NCBI GenBank assembly: GCA_027923965.1
Contig: AP026969.1
Location: forward strand, 3,410,001-3,474,000
DNA: 64,000 bases
Reading direction: 5' to 3'
Origin: Comamonadaceae bacterium OS-1
GTDB lineage: Bacteria > Pseudomonadota > Gammaproteobacteria > Burkholderiales > Burkholderiaceae_C
The notes below the pieces were generated by a model, which saw nothing but the letters and a program-made list of their open reading frames with translations, did no database searches and was not told the DNA's origin. The position numbers and the translations under genes are program-made. Shown in pieces: positions 1-8,826 of the stretch; the stretch's first letter is position 1, and every line of letters starts with the position of its first letter.

Positions 1-302
1 GTGCCGAAGTTGGGCGACAGCACGATCAGCGCAATCGAGGCCAACGCCACAGCGGTGTAGCCCAAAAACAAAGGCCGGGGCGGGTAGCGCTGCGCCATGC
101 GCCCGCCCTGCAAAGCCCCCAGCACCGACCCACTGGACCAGACCATCATCAGGATGCCGAGCTGCTGGTAGTTGTCCAGCTCCTCGCGCAGCTCGGGCGT
201 GACAGCCCCCAGAATGGCTGCAAAAATGCCCGCGCAGAACGCGGTGTAGATCACCACCCAGGCGAGGTAGGGGATGGTGCGGATGAAGTCTTTGAATTTC
301 AC
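1..302 (-). CDS. Partial multi-pass membrane protein, MFS-like (N-terminal part)
   Basis: The minus strand is open from a GTG at 302 to the left edge, so only about 100 N-terminal residues are visible. They hold three hydrophobic stretches: one beginning YLAWVVIYTAFCAG, a second around QLGILMMVWSSGSVLGAL, and a third, LFLGYTAVALASIALIVLS. The cytoplasmic-looking loop GGRMAQRYPPRPLF between the second and third resembles motif A of major facilitator transporters. The substrate cannot be told. A TTG at 311 is an alternative start. The rest of the gene lies outside the window. Confidence 0.5.
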   Translation of the reverse strand, partial: MKFKDFIRTIPYLAWVVIYTAFCAGIFAAILGAVTPELREELDNYQQLGILMMVWSSGSVLGALQGGRMAQRYPPRPLFLGYTAVALASIALIVLSPNFG

Positions 303-546
303 GGTAGGCAATACAGGGCCCGCGCCGCCACGGTGGGCGGGTTGGCAGGCAAAAGCGACAAGGGGATTTGCAGGGCGATTCCGTCGCGGAGCCCTGCGCT
401 AGGCAGTGTGCGATTGTCGCCGCATGCACCCGGTTCACGCTGGCGGCGGAACCCATACCGGGGATGCCCTGTCAACCATCCACCATGTGGCGCGTCATAG
501 GAAGCACGGCTTCGCAAGCTCTCACTTACTCCAGGAACACCTCCCC

Positions 547-1065
547 ATGCGCTTTACCACCACCGTCCTCACCGCCACCCTGCTCGCCTCCGGCCTCAGC
601 GCTTGCGTGGTCGCACCGCCCCACCAGCAGACGTCATACCCACAACCCGGCTACCAGCAGCCCGGCTACCCGCAACCGACTTACCAACAGGCTCCCCAGC
701 CCATGCAGCAAGTGCAGCGGGTGGACACTGGCCGCGTGGCGCAAATGGAACTCGTCCGCACCCAAGAGCGGGCCCAGCCCACCGGCGGCGGTGCCGTGAT
801 TGGCGGTATCCTCGGCGCGGTGATCGGCCACCAGATCGGTGGCGGCATGGGCAAAAGCGCAGCCACGGTGCTGGGCGGCGTAGGTGGCGCCTTGGCCGGC
901 AATGCGATTGAAGGCCAGCAGCAGGGCGGCCAGCTGAACGAGTCCTACCGCGTAGGCGTGCAGGGCGACGACGGCAGCTACCGCTATTTCAGCGTGCCCG
1001 TGCAGTCCGACCTGCGCATCGGCGACCGCGTGCGCATGGGCAATGGCCAACTTTTTCGGTATTGA
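547..1065 (+). CDS. Glycine-zipper 2TM outer-membrane lipoprotein
   Basis: 172 residues. An N-terminal lipoprotein signal ends in LSAC, with the lipidated cysteine at residue 20. A Gln/Pro/Tyr-rich linker follows, with YPQPGYQQPGY repeats. Next is a glycine-zipper hairpin (GGGAVIGGILGAVIGHQIGGG and VLGGVGGALAGNAIEG), and the protein ends in a short beta-rich domain finishing QLFRY. This is the architecture of SlyB/Rick_17kDa-type envelope lipoproteins, which are usually structural or stress related. The ATG at 547 is chosen because it gives a clean signal peptide; an upstream in-frame extension to 406 would bury it. A dispersed repeat follows the stop codon. Confidence 0.8.
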   Translation: MRFTTTVLTATLLASGLSACVVAPPHQQTSYPQPGYQQPGYPQPTYQQAPQPMQQVQRVDTGRVAQMELVRTQERAQPTGGGAVIGGILGAVIGHQIGGGMGKSAATVLGGVGGALAGNAIEGQQQGGQLNESYRVGVQGDDGSYRYFSVPVQSDLRIGDRVRMGNGQLFRY

Positions 1066-1083
1066 TCGATTCAAGCCTTTTAG

Positions 1084-1131
1084 GGCGCTAGCGCTTATTC
1101 CATAAGCGTTAGAAGCTACTCTTTAGATAGC
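1084..1131. repeat. Comamonadaceae-type short dispersed repeat, copy 1
   Basis: Contains the core GCTTATTCCATAAGCG, flanked by AGAAGCTACT and ATAGCA. It lies between two convergent genes. Other copies are near 11169, 14432, 18079, 24955, 25498, 34357, 38543, 41371 and 49740. Confidence 0.7.
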
Positions 1132-2642
1132 AACTGCCACACAGGCGCATAGCCGAGTTGCCGCAGGGTGTGCACTGCACGCTGGCTGCGCTGGCCGCTG
1201 CGGCACACGAAGACCAGCGGTTGGGGAGTGGCATCCAGCCAGTCGGCCAAATGGTCCTCCAGACTCCCCAACGGCACGTTCAGCGCCGGGCGGCCACAGC
1301 CCAGAGGCTGGGGGTCGGCGGCATGCTCCTGGGGTTCGCGCACATCCACCAATACCGCACTGGGGTGTTGCTGGAAAAAGTCGTCCAGTTGGGCGGGCAC
1401 CAGGTGCATGGCCGGGTCCAGGTCCAGCGGCGGGCCACGGCGCAGTACCTCAGTGGCTGCGGCGCGGGCTTGCAATGCGCTGCCGCACTGGGCGATGCGG
1501 GCGCAGGCGGCAGCGATAAAGTCCGCATCGGCCATCGCCCCAAACGACATGCGCACCGCCGATGCCGCCTGCCACTCGGGCACGCCCATGGCCTGCAGCA
1601 CGTAGCTGGGCGCCGCCTTCTTGGCCGAACACGCGCTGCCCGCGCTGACCTGCACGCCCACGGCACCCAGGGCATCCACCACCGCGCTGCCGGGCAGGCC
1701 GGGCACCGAGAAGTTCAGGGTGGTGGGCAGGCTGTCGTCCAAACTGGCGTTAAAGACAATTTCAGGCCATACCGCCCGCAGGCTAAGCGTGAGAAGCTCT
1801 CGAAACTGTAGCATTTGGGTGGGGCTGCTGAAGCTGCCGCCGTCCTCCAGCGCCTGCAGCACCGCGCCCAGGGCCGCGATGCCCACCATGTTTTCGGTCC
1901 CCGAGCGCAAGCCGTCCTCTTGCCCACCCCCGGCCATCAGCGGGGTGAACGGCGCGCCGGGGCGCACATACAGCAGGCCAATGCCCTTGGGCGCGTACAG
2001 CTTGTGGCCGGAAAACGGCGCGTAATCGATGCGCGTCTGCGCCAGGTGCAAGGGCAGCTTGCCCAGCGCCTGCACGCAGTCCACCAGCCAGTAGGCTTGC
2101 GGGGCCACGTCCTGCAGCACGGCCTCGATGGCCGCCAGGTCCGACACCACACCGGTCTCGTTGTTGGCAGCCATGGTGCAGACCAGCGCCGCCTGCGGGG
2201 CCAGAGCGCGCAAGGCGGCCAGGTCGTGCCGCCCGCTGCGCTCCACCGGCAAGGCGCACAACTCCAGGTGCAAACCCAGTACCCGGTTCCAGTGCGCCAG
2301 GCTTTCGGGCACGGCCTTGTGCTCGGTGGCGCCATACAGCAGCAGCTTGCCCACCGCCTCGCCGCGCGCCAGCCGATCCCGCACGGCACACAGGGCGGAT
2401 AGCACCGCCGTCTGGATACCTTCGGTCGCGCCGCTGGTGAACAGCACGTCGCCCTCCCCCGCACCCAGTACCCGCGCCGCTCGGGCACGCACGGCATCCA
2501 CTAACTGGCGGGCCTGCACACCGGTGGCATGCGTGCTGCTGGGGTTGCCAAACACAGCCCCCATGGCCTGCTGCGCAGCGGCCAGGGCGGCGGGCAGTAC
2601 GGGGGTGGTGGCGTTGCAGTCGAGGTAGATGGCGGAGTTCAT
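1116..2642 (-). CDS. Cysteine desulfurase (NifS/IscS class) fused to a C-terminal rhodanese domain
   Basis: 508 residues. Residues 1-390 form a PLP-dependent class V aminotransferase fold that removes sulfur from cysteine. The PLP lysine is K214 in SGHKLYAPKG and the persulfide cysteine is C338 in SAGSACSAKK. Residues 405-508 form a rhodanese domain with the active-site loop CRSGQRS (C480). The fusion could pass sulfane sulfur from the desulfurase cysteine to the rhodanese cysteine; that transfer is my inference. The gene is divergent from an Lrp/AsnC regulator across about 100 bp of AT-rich DNA, which suggests control by cysteine or another amino acid. It is not part of an isc or suf operon here. 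Confidence 0.88.
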   Translation of the reverse strand: MNSAIYLDCNATTPVLPAALAAAQQAMGAVFGNPSSTHATGVQARQLVDAVRARAARVLGAGEGDVLFTSGATEGIQTAVLSALCAVRDRLARGEAVGKLLLYGATEHKAVPESLAHWNRVLGLHLELCALPVERSGRHDLAALRALAPQAALVCTMAANNETGVVSDLAAIEAVLQDVAPQAYWLVDCVQALGKLPLHLAQTRIDYAPFSGHKLYAPKGIGLLYVRPGAPFTPLMAGGGQEDGLRSGTENMVGIAALGAVLQALEDGGSFSSPTQMLQFRELLTLSLRAVWPEIVFNASLDDSLPTTLNFSVPGLPGSAVVDALGAVGVQVSAGSACSAKKAAPSYVLQAMGVPEWQAASAVRMSFGAMADADFIAAACARIAQCGSALQARAAATEVLRRGPPLDLDPAMHLVPAQLDDFFQQHPSAVLVDVREPQEHAADPQPLGCGRPALNVPLGSLEDHLADWLDATPQPLVFVCRSGQRSQRAVHTLRQLGYAPVWQLLSKE

Positions 2643-2743
2643 GGCGGTGAATCCTACCTATTTGGCCTGAAATATAGATTCCGAAAATATTACAATATGG
2701 CTTAATAAAAGAATAAATAAACCATTAATCCTTAAAATGCAGC
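2643..2743. promoter_or_regulatory. AT-rich divergent promoter region between the cysteine desulfurase and the Lrp-like regulator
   Basis: About 100 bp, far richer in A+T than its surroundings, with repeated AATAT/ATATT half-sites (for example AATATTACAATATG). Lrp/AsnC proteins typically bind such sequences. No single promoter could be assigned with confidence. Confidence 0.4.
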
Positions 2744-3232
2744 ATGAATGAACTTGACCGCCTGGATTACGCCATTTTGGGCGCGCTGCAGATCGACGGC
2801 AGCCTGTCGGTGGCCGCGCTGGCCGAGCGGGTGGGCTTGTCCAGCACGCCCTGCTGGAAGCGCCTGAAGCGCCTGGAAGACGACGGTTACCTCACCGGCC
2901 GCGTGGCGCTGGTAGACCGGCACAAGGTGGGCCTGCCCATCACCGTGTTCGTCAGCATCCGCACGGCCCAGCACGACGAGAAATGGCTGGCCCAATTCGC
3001 CGCCGCCGCATCCGCCCTGCCCGAGATCCAGGAGCTGCACCGCATGAGCGGTGACGTGGACTATCTGCTCAAGGTGGTGACCACCGACATCGGCGGTTAC
3101 GATCGGTTCTACAAAAAGCTCATCCAGGCCGTGCCTTTGAGCGGCGTGTCATCCGCCTTCTCCATGGAGCAAATCAAGTCCACCACGGCCCTGCCGCTGG
3201 ATTTGGTGGCCTTCGGCACCACAAAGTTATAG
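2744..3232 (+). CDS. Lrp/AsnC family transcriptional regulator
   Basis: 162 residues. An N-terminal winged helix-turn-helix (residues about 5-55, including LSVAALAERVGLSSTPCWKR) is followed by a RAM/Lrp ligand-binding domain, with the typical run of a metabolite-binding beta strand, MSGDVDYLLKV and then the tail. Proteins of this family sense amino acids and often control a divergent neighbour. The divergent cysteine desulfurase makes cysteine or a related sulfur amino acid the most likely effector (inference). Confidence 0.85.
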   Translation: MNELDRLDYAILGALQIDGSLSVAALAERVGLSSTPCWKRLKRLEDDGYLTGRVALVDRHKVGLPITVFVSIRTAQHDEKWLAQFAAAASALPEIQELHRMSGDVDYLLKVVTTDIGGYDRFYKKLIQAVPLSGVSSAFSMEQIKSTTALPLDLVAFGTTKL

Positions 3233-3276
3233 AAAACGACTTGCGCAGCAGCGCAAATCTCATAGAAAGAATTCCC

Positions 3277-4212
3277 ATGGCCATCCAATGGTTCCCCGGT
3301 CACATGCACCTGACCAAAAAAGCCATCACCGAGCGCCTCAAAGAGACCGACGTGGTGATCGAGCTGCTGGACGCACGCATGCCCGGCTCCAGCGCCAACC
3401 CCATGCTGGCCGAGCTGATCGGCAGCACGCCCACCCTGAAAATCCTGAACAAGCAGGACATTGCCGACCCGGCCCGCACCGCCCTGTGGCTGGCGCACTA
3501 CAACGGCCTGCCCGGCACCCGCGCCATCGCCCTGGATGCAAGTGAGACCGCGCCCGCCCAGCGCCTCATCCCTGCCTGCCGCCTGCTGGCCCCGCTGCGC
3601 GGCGGCATGGTCAAGCCGATGCGGGTGCTGATTTGCGGCGTGCCCAATGTGGGCAAGTCCACGCTGATCAACACCTTGAAGGGCAAGCGCGCCGCCAAAA
3701 CCGGCGACGAGGCGGGCATCACCAAGCTGGAGCAGCGCATCGTGCTGGCCGACGACTTCTACGCCTACGACACACCCGGCATGCTGTGGCCGCGCATCAT
3801 CGTCGAGCAAAGCGGCTACCACCTGGCCGCCTGCGGCTCGATTGGCCGCAATGCGTTTGACGAGGAAGAAGTGGCGCTGGAGCTGCTGCTGATTCTGCAA
3901 AAGCACTACGCCGGGCAGGTGGAAGAGCGCTACAAGCTGGACCCCATCCTGGGCCTCACCGACATAGCCGTGCTCACCGAGATCGCCCGCAAACGTGGCG
4001 GCCTGCTGGGCGGTGGCAAGGTCAACCTGCAAAAAGCCGCCGAGATCGTGCTCACCGAGTTCCGCTCCGCCACCCTGGGCCGCGTGACGCTGGAAACCCC
4101 GGAAGAATTCGCCCAGTGGCTGGCCGTAGGCCAGGCCGCCGATGCCGCCCGCCAGGCCAAAAAAGACAACCGCAAAAACAAGAAGCCCGCCGCACCCGAG
4201 TCCGCCGAGTAA
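3277..4212 (+). CDS. ylqF: Ribosome biogenesis GTPase YlqF/RbgA
   Basis: 311 residues. It is a circularly permuted GTPase: the G4 motif NKQD (58-61) comes before G1 GVPNVGKST (121-129) and G3 DTPG (165-168), the order seen in the YlqF/RbgA family, which acts late in large ribosomal subunit assembly. The N-terminal IQWFPGHMHLTKK is the family signature. The C-terminal domain ends in a Lys/Asn-rich tail. The ATG at 3277 is preferred over an upstream TTG at 3241 because it gives the conserved N terminus MAIQWFPGHM. A strong shared terminator follows. Confidence 0.9.
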   Translation: MAIQWFPGHMHLTKKAITERLKETDVVIELLDARMPGSSANPMLAELIGSTPTLKILNKQDIADPARTALWLAHYNGLPGTRAIALDASETAPAQRLIPACRLLAPLRGGMVKPMRVLICGVPNVGKSTLINTLKGKRAAKTGDEAGITKLEQRIVLADDFYAYDTPGMLWPRIIVEQSGYHLAACGSIGRNAFDEEEVALELLLILQKHYAGQVEERYKLDPILGLTDIAVLTEIARKRGGLLGGGKVNLQKAAEIVLTEFRSATLGRVTLETPEEFAQWLAVGQAADAARQAKKDNRKNKKPAAPESAE

Positions 4213-4225
4213 GGCTGCAAACGTC

Positions 4226-4260
4226 AAAAAGCCGCTGGGTTTGCACCCAGCGGCTTTTCT
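4226..4260. terminator. Bidirectional rho-independent terminator
   Basis: A 14-bp perfect stem, AAAAGCCGCTGGGT pairing with ACCCAGCGGCTTTT around the loop TTGC, with A and T runs at the two ends. It lies between the convergent ylqF and porin genes, so it can end transcription from both sides. Confidence 0.85.
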
Positions 4261-4303
4261 AGTTATTTGCCTTTGTAGCCAACCCGATCAGGCTGGCGTT
4301 GCA

Positions 4304-5434
4304 TCAGAATGCGTGACGCAGGCCGGTACCGACCACAGTAGCCTTGGTGGTGGTGGTGTGGTTAGCGGTTTCATACTTGACGCTGGTCAGGCCGGCGTAC
4401 AAGGTGGTGCGCTTGGACAGTTCGTAGGTACCAGCCAGGCTGAAACCGTCGCCCTTGTTGGTAGCTGCAACAGCGGTCTGGCTGGTGCTCTTCGAGTGGG
4501 TGTAACCCACAGCCACTGCAGCCGCGCCAAATGGAACGCTCACGCCCAGTTGGTACTCTTTGTCTTTCAGCGTGTCGTTCTTGGCTTCGTTGTAGCCGCC
4601 AACCAGCTTGGCTACGCCGAAATCATACGAAGCTGCGACCAGGTTGTACTTACGGGTATCAGCCTTTGTCGCGCCCGTGGAAGTTGCAGCCACGGTAGCG
4701 TAGTTGAACAGGCTCGCACCAGCAGCGTTTTCTTTTTCACGCTGGAAAGCGTAACCAACCACCAGAGGGCCGTTAGCGTACTTGATGTGCAAGCTGACGC
4801 CGTTCGAAGCAGCGACTTCAGGAGTCGTAGCCGTAGCAGCAACCTTGTCTTCACCCATGCCGTACACAATAGCGCCGCTCACACCGCCGAAGTCAGGCGA
4901 AACGTAAGAAATCGCATTGTTGATGCGGTTGCTGTAGTCGGCAATGCCGGTCTTGTTCCACAGATTGCTGGTGGTAGCAAAAGTGTTGGAATCCCAGGTG
5001 TTGTTGGTAGCGGCACGCAGAGAGTCGTATGCGGTGTACAGACGGCCCAGGCGAACTTCACCGAAACCACCGCTCAGGCCTACGGAAGCCTGGCGACCAA
5101 ACAAGATGTTGGTAGCGTTGGAACCGGCGGTGCCGCCGTTGTTGGCGTTGGCACCGGAATCAATGCTGAAGCCGCTTTCCAAGGTGAACACGGCAGCCAA
5201 GCCGCCACCCAGGTCTTCTTTACCCTTCAGGCCCCAACGCGAGCTGCTCAGGCCGCTACCGTTGACAACGGTCTGGCTCAGCTTGGCTTTCACGTTTGCA
5301 GGGATGCTGCTGTCCGTTTTCGAGGACGTTTGGCCCACGTAAGAGTCAACCACACCGTACAGGGTCACGGACGACTGAGCCATGGCAGCGCCGGAAGCGG
5401 CGATAACAGCCAAGGCGATCAGGGATTTTTTCAT
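4304..5434 (-). CDS. Gram-negative general porin (16-strand trimeric type)
   Basis: 376 residues. The signal peptide MKKSLIALAVIAASGAAMA is cleaved before QSSVTLYGVVD. The mature N terminus, the motif SRWGLKGKEDLGGGLAAVFTLESGF and the C-terminal GLRHAF with terminal phenylalanine are standard for Burkholderiales porins recognised by the BAM machinery. It should sit in the outer membrane as a trimer and pass small hydrophilic solutes. Codon use is of the highly expressed kind (preference for GTA/GCT-type codons), unlike the GC-saturated neighbours. A second, longer porin is divergent from it. Confidence 0.92.
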   Translation of the reverse strand: MKKSLIALAVIAASGAAMAQSSVTLYGVVDSYVGQTSSKTDSSIPANVKAKLSQTVVNGSGLSSSRWGLKGKEDLGGGLAAVFTLESGFSIDSGANANNGGTAGSNATNILFGRQASVGLSGGFGEVRLGRLYTAYDSLRAATNNTWDSNTFATTSNLWNKTGIADYSNRINNAISYVSPDFGGVSGAIVYGMGEDKVAATATTPEVAASNGVSLHIKYANGPLVVGYAFQREKENAAGASLFNYATVAATSTGATKADTRKYNLVAASYDFGVAKLVGGYNEAKNDTLKDKEYQLGVSVPFGAAAVAVGYTHSKSTSQTAVAATNKGDGFSLAGTYELSKRTTLYAGLTSVKYETANHTTTTKATVVGTGLRHAF

Positions 5435-5916
5435 TCAAGTATCTCCAAAGATTGAAAAATGTCGGGTTCGCAGTCTGGCTGCCACCTCGACGTTACTTCT
5501 AATTCAGAAGCTGCCGCGATTACACCAGACGGCTTATAAACATTAGGTGAATAGCTTGTCACAAATCCAAATATGTTGAATTTAAACAACGGTTTCCACC
5601 CCATTTTTGTGCTGGTCGCGGCAAGTCCGCCCACAAAGTAACTAATTCGTAACTTCGGCGAATTTTGTTACAGACTCAACCTACAGGTGTTGTAACTTTG
5701 CCAACGGGAAACACAATGGACACCTGAAACAAACAGTGCCGCCCTTGGAGAAGCACGGACACACAGGGTTTTTACCTGTAAAAAAAGTCGCCCAAGCGAC
5801 CTGCATCCGCCTGTAATTTGGCAACATGCAGGCTCACGCAGCTTGGTGCAAGCCTCAAGTTTGCTATGAAAAAAGCAGCATGTCTGCGCTATTTTGAGAA
5901 TAACTTTGGAGCACGT
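5435..5916. promoter_or_regulatory. Shared regulatory region of two divergent porin genes
   Basis: 482 bp without a convincing gene, AT-richer than average. On the minus strand GTGACA and TATAAG about 18 bp apart (near 5540-5565) could be the promoter of the left porin. On the plus strand TTGGTG and TATGAA near 5850 could serve the right one. Both are weak calls made by eye. The right porin has a ggag ribosome-binding site just before its ATG. Confidence 0.4.
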
Positions 5917-7194
5917 ATGAAGAAGATGACTTTGGTTTCCGCAGCCGCACTGGGCTGCCTGGCCACGTCCGCCATGGCACAAGATTCCACCGCCACCAGC
6001 GTCACGCTGTACGGTATTGCCGATGCGGGCATCAACCACGTGACCGGACTGAAGCAGGGCTCCGTCACCCAGTTGGCCAGCGGCATCATGGAGGGTTCGC
6101 GCTGGGGCCTCAAGGGCAATGAAGACCTGGGCGGCGGCTACAAGGCCATCTTCACACTGGAAAGCCGGGTTGAACTGGACACGGGTTCGGTGAGCAACAC
6201 CACGGCATCGGGCTCGCAGTTGCCGGACCGGGTGTCGTTCGCCACCCAAATGGGCTTGGTATCGGCGAACCCCATCCTCCAGGCCACCTACCAAAACCTG
6301 GTATCGGCTGCAGGTGCCGGGATTGGTGCCAAGCTGGGTGTCAACCACATCGAGAAAAATCTGTTTGACCGCCAAGCGTATGTGGGTCTGATCACACCCG
6401 TGGGTGCCATCACGGCGGGTCGCCAGTACACGCCGGGCTACCTGGCAGCGGCGACATTTGATTCCATGCACACCGAGTCCAGCCTGGCATTGGGCCAGTT
6501 GGTAGCCGTACCCGCCTCGTTCAACATCCGCGTCAGCAATTCGCTGCAGTACGGCATCAAGGCCGGCGGATTTACCGCCACGGCCATGTACGCCGCCGCC
6601 GAAGGCAGTGCGATTACAGGCCGCTTGCTGGGGGCGATGGCCACCTTCAAAGGCGACGGCTACAGCGTGGGCGGCGGGTACAACACCCAAAAGAACGAGC
6701 TAGGCCAGAAGTCACTGACCAACGGCATCCTGGGCGCTTCGGTGGATATTGGTCCCGGCATTTTGGGTCTGATGGCGGCCACCATCAAGGATGACCATCC
6801 GTCGGGTCTATCGGCAATTGCACCCGCGCTGGTGGCCGGAGGTGCACCTGCATCGCTGGCGGGTCAAGTGCAAAACGCTTTCATCAACGGCTTCAAGCAG
6901 GACTCCACCCTGTTCCACATCGGCTACCGCGTGACCATGGGAGCCAACACCGTCACCGTGGCGTACAACACCATGAACGACAAAACGGCGGCCAATGCAG
7001 ACCGCGACTCGTACGGCGTGGCGTATAGCTACGCGCTGTCCAAGCGCACCGATCTGAATGCCGTGATGACCCGTTTCAACAACAAAAACACCTCGCAACT
7101 GGCCCCTGGCGGCAATGGCTTTCTGGGCGGCGTGACCCGCGCAGCAGGTGTGGACTCGACCAACGTGGCTTTTGGCATCCGCCATCGCTTCTGA
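5917..7194 (+). CDS. Gram-negative porin, long variant
   Basis: 425 residues. The signal peptide MKKMTLVSAAALGCLATSAMA is cleaved before QDSTATSVTLYG. It has the porin N-terminal strand, then SRWGLKGNEDLGGGYKAIFTLESRVELD, and ends FGIRHRF. It is about 50 residues longer than its divergent neighbour. The extra length is spread over loops such as the stretch near PALVAGGAPASLAG, which could alter pore constriction or surface exposure. The ATG at 5917 is chosen for the signal peptide and the ribosome-binding site; an in-frame ATG at 5818 would add 33 residues in front of the signal. Confidence 0.9.
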   Translation: MKKMTLVSAAALGCLATSAMAQDSTATSVTLYGIADAGINHVTGLKQGSVTQLASGIMEGSRWGLKGNEDLGGGYKAIFTLESRVELDTGSVSNTTASGSQLPDRVSFATQMGLVSANPILQATYQNLVSAAGAGIGAKLGVNHIEKNLFDRQAYVGLITPVGAITAGRQYTPGYLAAATFDSMHTESSLALGQLVAVPASFNIRVSNSLQYGIKAGGFTATAMYAAAEGSAITGRLLGAMATFKGDGYSVGGGYNTQKNELGQKSLTNGILGASVDIGPGILGLMAATIKDDHPSGLSAIAPALVAGGAPASLAGQVQNAFINGFKQDSTLFHIGYRVTMGANTVTVAYNTMNDKTAANADRDSYGVAYSYALSKRTDLNAVMTRFNNKNTSQLAPGGNGFLGGVTRAAGVDSTNVAFGIRHRF

Positions 7195-7220
7195 TACACC
7201 GGCCTGAACGGCCTCTGCTA

Positions 7221-7251
7221 AAAAGTCCTCCCCCGTGGAGGACTTTTTTTT
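7221..7251 (+). terminator. Rho-independent terminator after the second porin
   Basis: The stem AAAAGTCCTCC / GGAGGACTTTT is followed by a run of T residues, 26 bp after the porin stop codon. Confidence 0.85.
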
Positions 7252-7291
7252 GGGCAACTGCGGGCGTGCGGGCTTGCTTTACAGTGGCGGG

Positions 7292-7957
7292 ATGTCTTCA
7301 TCCAGCCCCCGCATGTCCTTGCCCCGCCTTCCCACCCTCGACCAGCTCTGCCGTGCCGCCGATACCGCACTGCGCACGGTATTCACCCAGCCGCATGCCA
7401 GCCGCAGCTGCCCTACGGTGCCGGAACGCGCCACCGAACTCAGCCCTGCCGACAAGGCCCATGCCGGTGCCTTGATGCGCATCAACCATGTGGGCGAGGT
7501 GTGTGCCCAGGCGCTGTACACCGCGCAGGCGCTGGTCACGAAAAGCCCCGCGCTGCGCAGCCACTTCCTGGAGGCGGCAGACGAAGAAACCGACCACCTG
7601 GCCTGGACGCGCCAGCGGCTGGACGAGTTGGGCAGCCACCCCAGCGTGTTGAATCCCCTGTGGTACGCCGGGGCTTTTGGCCTGGGCCTGGCCGCCGGTC
7701 AATTCGGCGGCGACCGCTGGAGCCTGGGCTTTGTGGTCGAAACCGAAAACCAGGTGGCCGCGCACCTGCAAAGCCATCTGGAGCACCTGCCCGCCAACGA
7801 CCACGCCTCACGGGCCATCGTGGTACAGATGAAAGACGACGAAGAGCGCCACGCGGAACAAGCCCTGCAGGCCGGTGCGCTGGACCTGCCCGCCCCCGTC
7901 AAAACCCTGATGACCCTGGCCGCCAAGGTGATGACCACCGTGGCCTACAAAATTTGA
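7292..7957 (+). CDS. coq7: Ubiquinone biosynthesis di-iron hydroxylase Coq7
   Basis: 221 residues. It hydroxylates demethoxyubiquinone, the penultimate step of ubiquinone synthesis, at the inner membrane. Di-iron ligands are visible in [14 protein letters not shown], in [12 protein letters not shown] (ExxH), in VETENQV and in [10 protein letters not shown] (the second ExxH). The hydrophobic stretch [13 protein letters not shown] fits the membrane-anchoring helices. The ATG at 7292 is preferred because a weak purine-rich site precedes it; 7313 is an alternative. The gene converges on a small DUF1640-like gene 6 bp away. Confidence 0.87.
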   Translation: MSSSSPRMSLPRLPTLDQLCRAADTALRTVFTQPHASRSCPTVPERATELSPADKAHAGALMRINHVGEVCAQALYTAQALVTKSPALRSHFLEAADEETDHLAWTRQRLDELGSHPSVLNPLWYAGAFGLGLAAGQFGGDRWSLGFVVETENQVAAHLQSHLEHLPANDHASRAIVVQMKDDEERHAEQALQAGALDLPAPVKTLMTLAAKVMTTVAYKI

Positions 7958-7963
7958 AAGAAT

Positions 7964-8227
7964 TCAGTGGCTGAGTAATTTGGCCAGGACAGCTAGCACG
8001 CCGCCCATGACAAAACCCAGCATCCACTTGATTTGTGTGACCTCGGTGCGCAACACGGCAAGGTCGATACGCAATGGGGACAAGGCCCCGTCCAGGTCTT
8101 TACGGGTCACCAGTTCGTCTTGCGCTTCGGCAATCACCCGCACAACCGTCTCAGCCTGCTCGGCGGTGAAGCCGGAAGCCTTGAGTTTGTCAGACAGCTT
8201 GAGCGAATCGAAGGTGATCGTCGTCAT
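7964..8227 (-). CDS. DUF1640/CCDC90-like small coiled-coil membrane protein
   Basis: 87 residues. An amphipathic helical region (TAEQAETVVRVIAEAQDELVT) is followed by a coiled-coil stretch (LSPLRIDLAVLRTEVTQIKW) and one C-terminal membrane helix (MLGFVMGGVLAVLAKLL). This is the pattern of bacterial DUF1640 proteins, distant relatives of the mitochondrial MCU regulator family. Function is unknown. Confidence 0.7.
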   Translation of the reverse strand: MTTITFDSLKLSDKLKASGFTAEQAETVVRVIAEAQDELVTRKDLDGALSPLRIDLAVLRTEVTQIKWMLGFVMGGVLAVLAKLLSH

Positions 8228-8241
8228 GCGTGGAGTCTAAC

Positions 8242-8691
8242 TTAGACCTCGACCAATGTGAAACTGGTGGTAATTTCCGCAGTCTTGCCCAGCATGATGG
8301 TGGCTGAGCAGTATTTGTCGTGGCTCATGGCGATGGCGCGCTCTACGGCCACGGCGGGAATGCCTTTGCCGGTCACGGTGAAATGCATGTTGATCTTGGT
8401 GAACACCTTGGGATCGACCTCGGCGCGCTCGGATACCAGCTTGACCGAGCAGCCGCGCACATCGTGGCGGCCACGCTTCAAGATCAGCACCACGTCATAG
8501 GCCGTGCAGCCGCCGGTGCCTGCCAACAGGGTTTCCATGGGGCGCGGGGCCAGGTTCTGGCCGCCGTTCTCGGGCTTGGCCGCGTCGGGCGCGCCGTCCA
8601 TGGCCAAGGTGTGGCCGCTGCCGGTTTCGGCAATAAAACCCATGCCCGAACGGGTGCCCGCTGCGCCGGTCCAACTGACTGTGCATTCCAT
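8242..8691 (-). CDS. OsmC/Ohr family peroxiredoxin-like protein
   Basis: 149 residues. The two conserved redox cysteines lie in GGCTAYDVV and DKYCSATIML, the arrangement of OsmC-type thiol peroxidases that reduce organic hydroperoxides in the cytoplasm. The ATG at 8691 (MECTVSW) is chosen; a TTG at 8712 would add seven residues. It is most like the YhfA/OsmC subgroup often annotated only as OsmC family protein. Confidence 0.85.
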   Translation of the reverse strand: MECTVSWTGAAGTRSGMGFIAETGSGHTLAMDGAPDAAKPENGGQNLAPRPMETLLAGTGGCTAYDVVLILKRGRHDVRGCSVKLVSERAEVDPKVFTKINMHFTVTGKGIPAVAVERAIAMSHDKYCSATIMLGKTAEITTSFTLVEV

Positions 8692-8807
8692 GCTGCTGAC
8701 TTTCTTTAACAAAATTACAGAAGAAAAGGCCCGATTCTGCCCGCGATGCCAACTTGTTCACGCTTTTCGCCACACCGAACGTGCTGCATCGCAACATCAC
8801 TAAGGGA

Positions 8808-8826
8808 AAACGATTACAATCAAGCC
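8808..8826 (+). promoter_or_regulatory. Candidate -10 promoter element of a small RNA
   Basis: TACAAT (8814-8819) is one mismatch from the sigma-70 -10 consensus. The -35 region is poor (GCAACA, about 18 bp upstream). Transcription would begin near 8826, just before the three-hairpin RNA. Confidence 0.4.
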
